Origin: JBFHIZ01 sp963666475
Lineage (GTDB): Bacteria > Bacillota > Clostridia > Lachnospirales > Lachnospiraceae
Direction of reading: 5' to 3'
DNA: 64,000 bases
Assembly (NCBI GenBank): GCA_963666475.2
Contig: CAXXJM010000001.1
Coordinates: forward strand, 1,302,001 to 1,366,000
The first letter of the stretch is position 1, and each line of letters begins with the position of its first letter. The translations under genes were made by a program, and so were the position numbers. A model generated the notes under the pieces. That model saw nothing but the letters and a program-made list of their open reading frames with translations, ran no database searches and had not been told where the DNA came from. Shown here piece by piece: positions 29,680-37,771 of this stretch.

Positions 29680-30779
29680 TTTGCTTTCCATTTTAAATAT
29701 GCATTAATAAATAAATCCAAATCCCCATCCAGCACTTGTTCCGCTTGCGCCATTTCCTGATTTGTTCGATGGTCTTTTACCATAGTGTAGGGCTGCAGTA
29801 CATAAGATCGAATCTGATTTCCCCATCCGATATCTTTTACTTCTCCACGAATTCCAGATAGTTTTTCCGCGTTTTCCTCTTGCTTAATTAAATATAATTT
29901 CGCTTTCAACATTTGCATTGCTTTATCTTTATTGCTATGTTGAGACCTTTCATTTTGACATGTTACAACGGTTCCCGTAGGAAAATGTGTGATTCGTATT
30001 GCTGATGATGTTTTATTGATATGCTGACCACCTGCACCACTACTGCGATACGTATCAATTCGAATATCTTCATCCTTTACTTCAATATTAATATCTTCTT
30101 GAATATCAGGCATAACATCCACAGAAACAAACGATGTTTGACGCTTTCCTTGTGCATTGAAAGGAGATATTCGTACAAGACGATGCACCCCTTTTTCAGC
30201 CTTTAAAAAACCATATGCGTTCTCTCCATTGACCTGAAAAGTGATTGACTTAATTCCCGCTTCATCACCATCAAGAAAATCCAGTACATCCACCGTATAA
30301 CCTTTTTTTTCTGCCCACCTTGTATACATTCGATAAAGCATATTTGCCCAGTCACAACTTTCTGTCCCACCAGCACCAGCATTTATTTTTAGAATCGCAT
30401 TCGAAGAATCATAGGGTTTATTTAGCAAAGTGCGAACTCGCATGGAATCATATGTTTGAATCATTTGATCCATGTCATTCCGGATTTCCGAAACTAAATT
30501 TGGATCTTCTTCCTCAATCCCCATTTCAATCATAACCAGAATATCTTCATATGCATTCTCAATCCGTTCGATTTCTCCAACGATATCTTTGATACCTTTT
30601 AACTCTTTCATATATTGGTTCGACTTTTCCGGTTCATCCCAAAAATCTGGAGCCTCCATTTGTCGTTCCAACTCTTCAATCCTTTGCTTTTTACTTTCCA
30701 GATCCAAAGAATGTTTCAATTCAGCAATTGGCTCTTTATATGTAAGAATCTCAGATTTATATTGCTCAAGTTCTACCAT
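29676..30779 (-). CDS. prfB: Peptide chain release factor 2
   Basis: Terminates translation at UGA and UAA. 367 residues in one uninterrupted frame. The stop-codon recognition motif SPF (205-207) and the peptidyl-hydrolysis GGQ (250-252) are present. Most bacteria need a +1 frameshift at CTT-TGA-C near codon 25; here the corresponding place reads TCT-TTG-GAT (Ser-Leu-Asp, 24-26), giving the same peptide with no UGA, so autoregulation by frameshifting is absent. AGGAG site. It lies 14 bp downstream of secA, a common pairing. Confidence 0.96.
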   Translation of the reverse strand: MVELEQYKSEILTYKEPIAELKHSLDLESKKQRIEELERQMEAPDFWDEPEKSNQYMKELKGIKDIVGEIERIENAYEDILVMIEMGIEEEDPNLVSEIRNDMDQMIQTYDSMRVRTLLNKPYDSSNAILKINAGAGGTESCDWANMLYRMYTRWAEKKGYTVDVLDFLDGDEAGIKSITFQVNGENAYGFLKAEKGVHRLVRISPFNAQGKRQTSFVSVDVMPDIQEDINIEVKDEDIRIDTYRSSGAGGQHINKTSSAIRITHFPTGTVVTCQNERSQHSNKDKAMQMLKAKLYLIKQEENAEKLSGIRGEVKDIGWGNQIRSYVLQPYTMVKDHRTNQEMAQAEQVLDGDLDLFINAYLKWKAN

Positions 30780-30793
30780 AAATCTCCTATCCC

Positions 30794-33358
30794 TTAATTT
30801 CTACCATGACACTGTTTGTATTTTTTCCCACTTCCACATGGACATGGGTCGTTTGGATAGACTTTCGAATCTGTACGTTTCACAGGTACTTTTGCGGCGG
30901 TGTTGTCCTTATTCGTTCCAGTTACTTTTGCAACCTGTTCTCTTTCCACTTTTTGCTCGACCTTAATGCGTAGAAGCAAACGAACGGTGTCTTCTTCAAT
31001 ATTTTCAGTCATCGTATCGAACATATCATATCCAGCCATTTTATATTCAACAAGAGGATCTCTCTGTGCATATGCCTGAAGACCAATTCCTTGACGTAGC
31101 TGTACCATATCATCAATATGATCCATCCACTTTTTGTCGATTACTTTTAGCAAAATCACACGCTCCAACTCACGAATTGCTTCTGGTTGTGGAAATTCAG
31201 CTTCTTTGTTTTCATAGAGTTGAATTGCCTCTTCTTTAAGCTGATGTTTTAAATTGTTTTTTCTATTTCCATGAATTCTTTCAAGAGTTACTGGTTCCAA
31301 TGGAACGACCGGAAGCAGAAGTGTGTTCAATTCATGCAAATCCCATTCTTCTCGTTCTTCATCCTCTCGGATACACATATCCACTTTACTCTCTACAAAG
31401 TCCGTAATCATCTTGTAGATTGAATCACGCATGCTTTCACCATCCAACACACGACGACGGTCTTTGTATATGATTTCTCTTTGCTCGTTCATTACTTCAT
31501 CGTACTCAAGTAGATTCTTTCGAATGCCGTAATTATTTCCTTCAATTTTCTTTTGTGCTGTTTCGATCGCATTCGAAAGCATCCCATGTTGAATTTCTTG
31601 TCCTTCTGGGATTCCCAACATGTTAAATGTATTTAAAATACGTTCTGAACTGAATAAGCGCATCAAATCATCTTCTAAAGAAATGTAGAACTTAGATTCA
31701 CCAGCATCACCTTGACGTCCCGAACGACCACGCAACTGATTATCAATTCGTCTTGATTCATGTCTTTCTGTACCAATTACCTTTAGTCCGCCTGCTGCTC
31801 TTGCCTCATCATCAAGCTTAATGTCAGTACCACGTCCAGCCATATTGGTCGCAATTGTAACCGCTCCAGCAAGACCAGCATCTGCAACAATTTCAGCTTC
31901 CAATTCATGAAATTTTGCATTAAGCACCTTATGATGAACGCCTCTTTTGTTCAGCATTCTACTAATCTCTTCCGAAGCCTCAATTGTAATTGTACCAACC
32001 AGGACTGGCTGTCTTCTACTATGCGCTTCAACGATTTCATCAATAATTGCGTTTAACTTTTCTCTTTTTGTCTTAAATACCGCATCATCTAAATCTTTTC
32101 TAGCGATTGGTCTATTTGTTGGAACTTCAATAACATCCATTCCGTAAATATCTCTAAACTCACGCTCTTCCGTCAATGCAGTACCAGTCATTCCTGACTT
32201 CTTTTCATATTTATTAAAGAAATTCTGGAAGGTAACGGTTGCAAGTGTTTTACTTTCTCGTTTAACTTTCACCTTTTCTTTTGCTTCTATCGCTTGATGA
32301 AGTCCATCTGAATATCTTCTTCCTGGCATAATACGTCCAGTAAACTCATCAACAATCAATACTTCATTTTCTTTGACCACATAATCCTTATCACGGAACA
32401 TTAAATTATGTGCACGTAATGCAAGATTAACATTGTGTTGGATTTCTAAATTTTCAGGATCTGCTAGATTCTCAATATGAAAAAATCGTTCTACCTTATC
32501 AATACCCTGTTGTGTAAGATTGACTACTTTATCTTTTTCGTTAACAATAAAGTCTCCCGTCTCCTCTTGCTCAATGCCCATAATTGCATCCATTTTTGAC
32601 ATTTCCTGAACATCGTCTCCACGATGCATCTGTCTTGCCAACATATCACATGCTTCATAGAGCTGAGTAGATTTACTACTTTGTCCAGAAATAATAAGTG
32701 GAGTACGCGCCTCATCAATCAATACCGAGTCAACCTCGTCAATAATTGCATAGTTTAGTTCACGTAATACCAGCTGCTCTTTATAAATAACCATATTATC
32801 TCTTAGATAATCAAATCCAATTTCATTATTTGTTACATATGTAATGTCTGCCTGGTATGCTTCTTTTCTTTCTGGCTGCTTCATATCATTGAGTACAACC
32901 CCAACTTTAAGTCCCAAGAACTCATGAACCTGTCCCATCCACTCAGAGTCACGTTTAGCAAGATAATCATTTACTGTGATAATATGAACTCCCTTGCCGG
33001 TCAGTGCATTTAAATAAGCAGGCAATAAACATGTCTGCGTCTTTCCTTCACCAGTTCGCATTTCTGAGATTCTTCCTTGATGTAAAACAATACCACCAAT
33101 CAGCTGAACTTCGTAATGTTCTGTCTGCAAAACTCTTCTTGTAGCTTCACGTACAAGTGCATACGCTTCTGGAAGAAGATCGTCGAGCGACTCCCCGTCT
33201 TCATAGCGCTTTTTAAACTCTTTCGTTTTATTTCTCATCTCACCATCGGTGAGCTTCATCATATCCTCTCGTAAGGCATCAATCTGTTCTACTATCGGTC
33301 GAATTCTTTTTATCTCGTGTTCACTATGTGTCCCGAAGATCTTTTCATACCATTTCAT
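30794..33358 (-). CDS. secA: Protein translocase ATPase SecA
   Basis: Motor of the Sec translocase at the inner face of the membrane. 854 residues from the ATG at 33358, chosen for GGAG eight bases upstream; a start five codons earlier is possible. Walker A MRTGEGKTQTC, DEVDSVLIDEARTPLIISG, TVTFQNFFNKYEKKSGMTGTA and NMAGRGTDIKL are in place, and the C-terminal zinc-binding tail (DPCPCGSGKKYKQCHG), which contacts SecB or ribosomes in relatives, is complete. First gene of a secA-prfB operon. Confidence 0.97.
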   Translation of the reverse strand: MKWYEKIFGTHSEHEIKRIRPIVEQIDALREDMMKLTDGEMRNKTKEFKKRYEDGESLDDLLPEAYALVREATRRVLQTEHYEVQLIGGIVLHQGRISEMRTGEGKTQTCLLPAYLNALTGKGVHIITVNDYLAKRDSEWMGQVHEFLGLKVGVVLNDMKQPERKEAYQADITYVTNNEIGFDYLRDNMVIYKEQLVLRELNYAIIDEVDSVLIDEARTPLIISGQSSKSTQLYEACDMLARQMHRGDDVQEMSKMDAIMGIEQEETGDFIVNEKDKVVNLTQQGIDKVERFFHIENLADPENLEIQHNVNLALRAHNLMFRDKDYVVKENEVLIVDEFTGRIMPGRRYSDGLHQAIEAKEKVKVKRESKTLATVTFQNFFNKYEKKSGMTGTALTEEREFRDIYGMDVIEVPTNRPIARKDLDDAVFKTKREKLNAIIDEIVEAHSRRQPVLVGTITIEASEEISRMLNKRGVHHKVLNAKFHELEAEIVADAGLAGAVTIATNMAGRGTDIKLDDEARAAGGLKVIGTERHESRRIDNQLRGRSGRQGDAGESKFYISLEDDLMRLFSSERILNTFNMLGIPEGQEIQHGMLSNAIETAQKKIEGNNYGIRKNLLEYDEVMNEQREIIYKDRRRVLDGESMRDSIYKMITDFVESKVDMCIREDEEREEWDLHELNTLLLPVVPLEPVTLERIHGNRKNNLKHQLKEEAIQLYENKEAEFPQPEAIRELERVILLKVIDKKWMDHIDDMVQLRQGIGLQAYAQRDPLVEYKMAGYDMFDTMTENIEEDTVRLLLRIKVEQKVEREQVAKVTGTNKDNTAAKVPVKRTDSKVYPNDPCPCGSGKKYKQCHGRN

Positions 33359-33529
33359 AAAGTCTAGCTCCAATTCCTAAGATTTCATCTTATATTTAAC
33401 ACAAACTTAATTGTATCAGAAAGCCGTTTGTAATTCAAGAAAAGCAGGCTCTCCAAACGTGAATAAATTATGAAGGTTTTGTAAACAAGATACTAATTTT
33501 TCTTTCCTCCCATGGTTTCAAACAAAACG

Positions 33530-33559
33530 AAAAAAGCATGCATTTTCATGCATGCTTTT
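33530..33559 (-). terminator. Terminator of hpf
   Basis: Perfect 12-bp stem AAAAGCATGCAT (33532-33543) with 33548-33559, U-rich tail on the minus strand, 16 bp after the hpf stop. Confidence 0.85.
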
Positions 33560-33574
33560 CGCACTATGAATGAT

Positions 33575-34099
33575 TTATTCAGGCTCAATTAACCCAAATG
33601 CACCGCTTCTTCTCTTATATACGACATTTACATCATCAGTCTCTGCATTCTTGAATACAAAGAAACTATGTCCTAATAATTCCATTTGAATGCAAGCTTC
33701 TTCCGCAAACATTGGCTTCATATCAAACTGTTTTGTACGAACAATCTTTATTTCTTCTTCGAATTCCTCAATTTCCTCGATAAATTCTTTTCTGAAATTT
33801 GCTTCTGCTTGGTGGTGATCAACCAATTTCTGTCTGTATCTTTTGAGCTGTCTTTCAATTACTTCTTCTACCAGGTCTAAAGATACATACATATCACTGC
33901 TCTCTTGCTCACTACGAATGATACTCTTCTTTACCGGTATGGTTACCTCGATCTTTTGACGATCTTTTTCAACACTCAAAGTTACATGCACTTCTGTTTC
34001 GGCTGTAAAATATTTTTCGAGTTTCCCTAACTTATCTGTGATGGCAGATCTAAGTCCAGGTGTTACGTCAATATTTCTTCCGCTAATGATAAATCTCAT
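33575..34099 (-). CDS. hpf: Ribosome hibernation promoting factor, long form
   Basis: Dimerises 70S ribosomes to inactive 100S particles in stationary phase. 174 residues: N-terminal S30AE domain (MRFIISGRNIDVTPGLRSAI through about 100), acidic linker and the C-terminal dimerisation domain (KPMFAEEACIQMELLGHSFFVFKNAET...NVVYKRRSGAFGLIEP), the long form typical of Firmicutes. Of three possible starts the ATG at 34099 has the best distance to GGAAGG. A palindrome and an extended -10 box lie upstream. Confidence 0.95.
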   Translation of the reverse strand: MRFIISGRNIDVTPGLRSAITDKLGKLEKYFTAETEVHVTLSVEKDRQKIEVTIPVKKSIIRSEQESSDMYVSLDLVEEVIERQLKRYRQKLVDHHQAEANFRKEFIEEIEEFEEEIKIVRTKQFDMKPMFAEEACIQMELLGHSFFVFKNAETDDVNVVYKRRSGAFGLIEPE

Positions 34100-34124
34100 A
34101 TTCATCACCCTTCCGTTATTTACT

Positions 34125-34149
34125 CCACAATTGTGGTAACCATATTATA
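34125..34149 (-). promoter_or_regulatory. hpf promoter -10 with adjoining palindrome
   Basis: Extended -10 TGGTATAAT (core 34144-34149) on the minus strand and, at the expected start point, the 12-bp perfect palindrome CCACAATTGTGG (34125-34136). It could be an operator or a 5' leader hairpin. No good -35. Confidence 0.5.
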
Positions 34150-34514
34150 CCACACTCCTTTTAAAAGTGTTATCTTTTAGATTCTAAAAAAACAATAAAC
34201 TACTTTGCCGTTTCTTTACATTTTTTTTACATTTTTATTAAATCTTAACAAAACGAATGTTCTTTCTGTTACCATAACTCTCCAAAAAGTTATTCACATA
34301 TTTCCCTATAATGTGGATAACTTCGTTGATAAGTACATACCCCTTTAAAATATAGGGTATTTCGCACTCGAGTTATCCACAGCCATTTTTGCTTCTTTTA
34401 CTATCTATTATGTAAACTGTGCATGTTGCACGAAATTCAACTTTTTAGGAATACTCGAAATATAACCATATATTCCTTTCATTTTCTCATCTATTTTCTT
34501 GTCTTTATGACAAT
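34150..34514. other. Gene-free region with three DnaA-box matches
   Basis: Boxes of the TTATNCACA consensus at 34290-34298 (TTATTCACA), 34312-34320 (TTATCCACA, reverse) and 34373-34381 (TTATCCACA), next to a very AT-rich T-tract (about 34213-34255). No open reading frame. Two boxes face the same way; the middle one is inverted. Confidence 0.6.
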
Positions 34515-34561
34515 AAAAAAAGAAGTTCCTTGCGCAAAGTCATTAAGTCTCTTCTTTTTTT
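34515..34561 (-). terminator. Terminator of the NlpC/P60 gene
   Basis: Outer stem AAAAAAAGAAG (34515-34525) with CTTCTTTTTTT (34551-34561) enclosing a small TTGCGCAA palindrome; U-run on the minus strand. Confidence 0.75.
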
Positions 34562-34579
34562 AACTGATTAATCTTTATT

Positions 34580-35803
34580 CTAGAATATTCTTCTGATTGA
34601 TAAAATCGTACGATAGTCTGCCGTTCCAATAATAATTCCTGTTTTTGAAGTGCTTGCATGAATAATTTGACCATCTCCGATGTAGATGGCTACATGTCCT
34701 GAATAGCAGATAATATCCCCTGGTTTTGCATTCTCCAAGCCGTCTACAGCTTCTCCTACAGAACGTTGTGCCGTTGATGTTCTTGGAATATCTACTCCAT
34801 AAACCTTATATAAACTTTGCGTAAATCCTGAACAATCTGTTCCATTTGTTAAGCTTGTTCCGCCGTATACATATGGATTTCCTAAGAATTGCATAGCGTA
34901 TGTCACGAGTGAAGATCCCAAATCGCTGTCGTAGGTAGGTGCTTCTATGGCGGATTCGTCTTTTTCAGTACTCGAATCAGCATTTGTTGCATCAGCTGCT
35001 GTTTGATCAGCCGCCTGCGTCAATTCAATCGTACGAAGTGCTGCTTCGCGTGCTGCCTGACGTCTTGCTTCTTCTTGTGCCAAACGATCCTGTTCTTCCT
35101 CGATTGACTCAGCTTCTTCAAATTCGGTATGAAGAATCACGTAATCAGTAGAAACATATCCCTTTCCAGATTCTACGGAAACTTGTACCCATCCAGCGTA
35201 CGTAGCTTCCACAATCAATTCTTCTTCAATTGGGCACATTCCAATAATATCTGCACTCAAAGAGCGATCGCCTCTAACAAAAAGTGTTTCTGTGTTGACC
35301 GTAGCATACACCGTACCAACTTCTGGGACAAGAAGCAACGCCATATTCCCTGTCACTACATCCGTTCCCTTTACATACCCAGTTACACTTCCCGACTGAA
35401 TCTTATACCACCCATTTTTTTCCATTAACAACTCGCCAACTTGATTATTATAAAGCTTCCCAAGAACTTCGGAATCATCTGTTGCATTGGAGCGAATTGG
35501 CGTATATCCATCCACTTGTGCAATTACCAAATTATCAAATTTTTCTTCTTCCTGCACGCTATCATCAGCTGCAGCAGTAAGTAACGCATCCACCGAATGC
35601 GTTGTCACAGTTACCGTATTTACGGTAGATTCCACTTCATATGAATCGGAAATCTCACCCATGGAAATTCCATCCTCGAAAACAAGACCCAATCCCGCTG
35701 CAGGATACTTTTGCTCGTTTGCAGCTTTAACACTCGTTTGAATTGTAACCCCCGTCACAAATAAGATGATACATAAGCCTGCTATAAGCCATCTGGATTT
35801 CAT
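34580..35803 (-). CDS. Secreted NlpC/P60 endopeptidase with SH3b domains
   Basis: Cell-wall hydrolase, probably a gamma-D-Glu-diaminopimelate endopeptidase. 407 residues: signal peptide (about 1-28, ending KA-AN), two SH3b wall-binding domains (about 90-150 and 160-225), an Ala/Glu-rich coiled coil (about 228-262), a Ser/Thr/Asp linker and the NlpC/P60 catalytic domain (about 295-407). Catalytic residues are visible: Cys in GTDCSGFTQSLY, His in SGHVAIYIGDG and a polar third residue in IIHAS. Own ribosome site (AAGGAAAAATCA) and terminator. Confidence 0.94.
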   Translation of the reverse strand: MKSRWLIAGLCIILFVTGVTIQTSVKAANEQKYPAAGLGLVFEDGISMGEISDSYEVESTVNTVTVTTHSVDALLTAAADDSVQEEEKFDNLVIAQVDGYTPIRSNATDDSEVLGKLYNNQVGELLMEKNGWYKIQSGSVTGYVKGTDVVTGNMALLLVPEVGTVYATVNTETLFVRGDRSLSADIIGMCPIEEELIVEATYAGWVQVSVESGKGYVSTDYVILHTEFEEAESIEEEQDRLAQEEARRQAAREAALRTIELTQAADQTAADATNADSSTEKDESAIEAPTYDSDLGSSLVTYAMQFLGNPYVYGGTSLTNGTDCSGFTQSLYKVYGVDIPRTSTAQRSVGEAVDGLENAKPGDIICYSGHVAIYIGDGQIIHASTSKTGIIIGTADYRTILSIRRIF

Positions 35804-35933
35804 TGATTTTTCCTTACCTTTGCTAAAATATTACAAATTTATTACATTCCTTATCAAATATAGCACTTTCGCACTATTCTGTCAATAAAGCTTTGTTTTT
35901 TTCGTCAATATTCATACATCGCAGGCAGGAAAC

Positions 35934-36845
35934 TTAGAGTGTTTCTGCTAAATATCGTTCAATTGATGTAATCGCATTCGCTCCATCCGATGCCGCCGTA
36001 ATAATTTGTCTAAGTTGTTTTTTTCTTGCATCACCGGCTACATAAACTCCTTCTATAGAAGTCTCACAATCTTCATCTGCAATAATATATCCCCCATCCA
36101 TATCGACTTTTCCCAACAATAGTTCGGTAATCGGATGAATTCCAACGGCTATAAAGATTCCATCAATTGCTACTTCATTCTCTTCTTTCGTAATTTTATT
36201 TCTTACCAGCATACTTTCCACGTGATCTGTCCCGTTTATTCTCGTGACTTCGCTATTCCAAACCAACTCCACATTTTCGCATGCGAAAACAGAACTCTGC
36301 AATGTTTTTGCAGCTCTCAGAGAATCTCTCCTGTGAACCAAATATACTTTCTTTGCCAGTCTCGATAGGAAAATCGCATCTTCCACCGCGACATCTCCTC
36401 CCCCAACAACTGCAACTGTCTTATCTCGGAAGAATGCACCATCGCAGGTCGCACAATAGGATACCCCCATTCCGGATAATTCAGACTCACCTGGAACTTT
36501 CAAATTGGCGTATTTTGCTCCGGTAGCAACCAAAATTGTTTTTGTCTCATAGCTGTCAAGTTTGGTCACAACTTTTTTTACATCACCTGTCAAGTCAATG
36601 TCTATTACTTCCTCTGTTATGAACTCCGCACCTAATTGCTCTGCATGATCTCTCATGAGCTGTGCAAGATCAAAACCGTTCACTCCTGGAATGCCTGGAT
36701 AATTATCAACTTCATAGGTTGTTACAACCTGTCCCCCACTCATCGCTTCTTTCTCAATTATTTTTGTTTTCAGCTGAGCACGTTGTGCATAAATAGCAGC
36801 CGTTAAACCTGCAGGACCAGAACCAATTATTATCAGATCATACAT
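35934..36845 (-). CDS. trxB: Thioredoxin-disulfide reductase
   Basis: NADPH-dependent flavoenzyme that reduces thioredoxin. 303 residues from the ATG at 36845, set by GGAGGG seven bases upstream. FAD-binding GSGPAGLTAAIYAQRA, redox-active CATC (in SYCATCDGAFF, near 135), NADPH-binding GGGDVAVEDAIFLSR, VHRRDSLRA for the 2'-phosphate, and the C-terminal GVYVAGDARKKQLRQIITAASDGA are all intact. Single gene. Confidence 0.96.
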   Translation of the reverse strand: MYDLIIIGSGPAGLTAAIYAQRAQLKTKIIEKEAMSGGQVVTTYEVDNYPGIPGVNGFDLAQLMRDHAEQLGAEFITEEVIDIDLTGDVKKVVTKLDSYETKTILVATGAKYANLKVPGESELSGMGVSYCATCDGAFFRDKTVAVVGGGDVAVEDAIFLSRLAKKVYLVHRRDSLRAAKTLQSSVFACENVELVWNSEVTRINGTDHVESMLVRNKITKEENEVAIDGIFIAVGIHPITELLLGKVDMDGGYIIADEDCETSIEGVYVAGDARKKQLRQIITAASDGANAITSIERYLAETL

Positions 36846-37005
36846 AGAAATTCCCTCCACTTCTTATCTATTCAACAAATATATTATAAGTTTATCAGTT
36901 TTCATTTCATATTTCAATTTGATTGTATCTATGAAAATTGTTTTCGCATCCATCTTCCTTATGATATACTATATCCAAGAAATAATAAGAAAAGGAAATC
37001 TACTT

Positions 37006-37743
37006 ATGACACACGATGAAAAAAAAATACATACCGTTTTTATTTCCGGTGCATCCAGAGGAATCGGGAAAGCCATTGCCTATCACTTTGCACGACACGG
37101 TTGTCATTTAGTATTGACATGTCAGTCTTCATACCAAGAATTGCTTGACTTTGCAGGTTTTCTCGAAGACACGTATCATATTCGCTGCATTACCCGTCAG
37201 GGTGATATCGGTAATGAAAATGACATTAAAAGCATATTCCAAAATCTCCCTGAAATTGATATTCTAATCAATAATGCAGGTATTGACTATGTTGGTCTAT
37301 TGTCAGAAATGCAGCTATCTACTTGGAATCAAGTACTTGCTACAAACCTTACATCCGCGTTTTTGTGTTGCCGTGAAGTCATCCCTTCTATGATCAAAAA
37401 TAAACGTGGAAAGATAATAAACATCTCATCGATTTGGGGCGAGAGCGGTGCCTCGATGGAGGTCGCCTACTCCGCAAGTAAAGCAGGTTTAAATGGACTC
37501 ACGAAATCACTTGCAAAAGAACTTGCTCCAAGCAATATTCAAGTCAATGCAGTCGCTTGTGGCCTCATCGATACAAAAATGAATGCATGTTTTTCTGATG
37601 AAGAAATTTCAGAATTGGTTTCCTCGATTCCCGCAAATCGGATTGGCACACCAGAAGAGGTTGCAGCCTTTGTATATTCTCTATCATTTGATCATACGTA
37701 TTTAACAGGACAAATTATAAAAATAGACGGTGGATGGATTTAG
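37006..37743 (+). CDS. Short-chain dehydrogenase/reductase (FabG-like)
   Basis: NAD(P)-dependent oxidoreductase, 245 residues from the ATG at 37006 with AAAAGGAAA upstream; a frame extension to 36919 is unlikely. TGxxxGxG-type FISGASRGIGKA, NNAG (in INNAGIDYVG) and the Ser-Tyr-Lys catalytic set (SSIWGESGASMEVAYSASK) are complete, as is the C-terminal YLTGQIIKIDGGWI. It resembles 3-oxoacyl-ACP reductase, but it stands alone, not in a fatty-acid cluster, so the substrate is open. Confidence 0.93.
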   Translation: MTHDEKKIHTVFISGASRGIGKAIAYHFARHGCHLVLTCQSSYQELLDFAGFLEDTYHIRCITRQGDIGNENDIKSIFQNLPEIDILINNAGIDYVGLLSEMQLSTWNQVLATNLTSAFLCCREVIPSMIKNKRGKIINISSIWGESGASMEVAYSASKAGLNGLTKSLAKELAPSNIQVNAVACGLIDTKMNACFSDEEISELVSSIPANRIGTPEEVAAFVYSLSFDHTYLTGQIIKIDGGWI

Positions 37744-37760
37744 CATCTACCGTCTTTCTT
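37725..37760 (+). terminator. Terminator overlapping the SDR stop codon
   Basis: Stem AGACGGTGGAT (37725-37735) with ATCTACCGTCT, one G.T pair, followed by TTCTT. The left arm is the last codons of the gene. Confidence 0.7.
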
Positions 37761-37771
37761 ATTCGAACCAA

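Noticed and set aside
34290..34381. Chromosomal origin of replication
   Set aside because: No dnaA or dnaN nearby and only three boxes; kept instead as a DnaA-box cluster finding.
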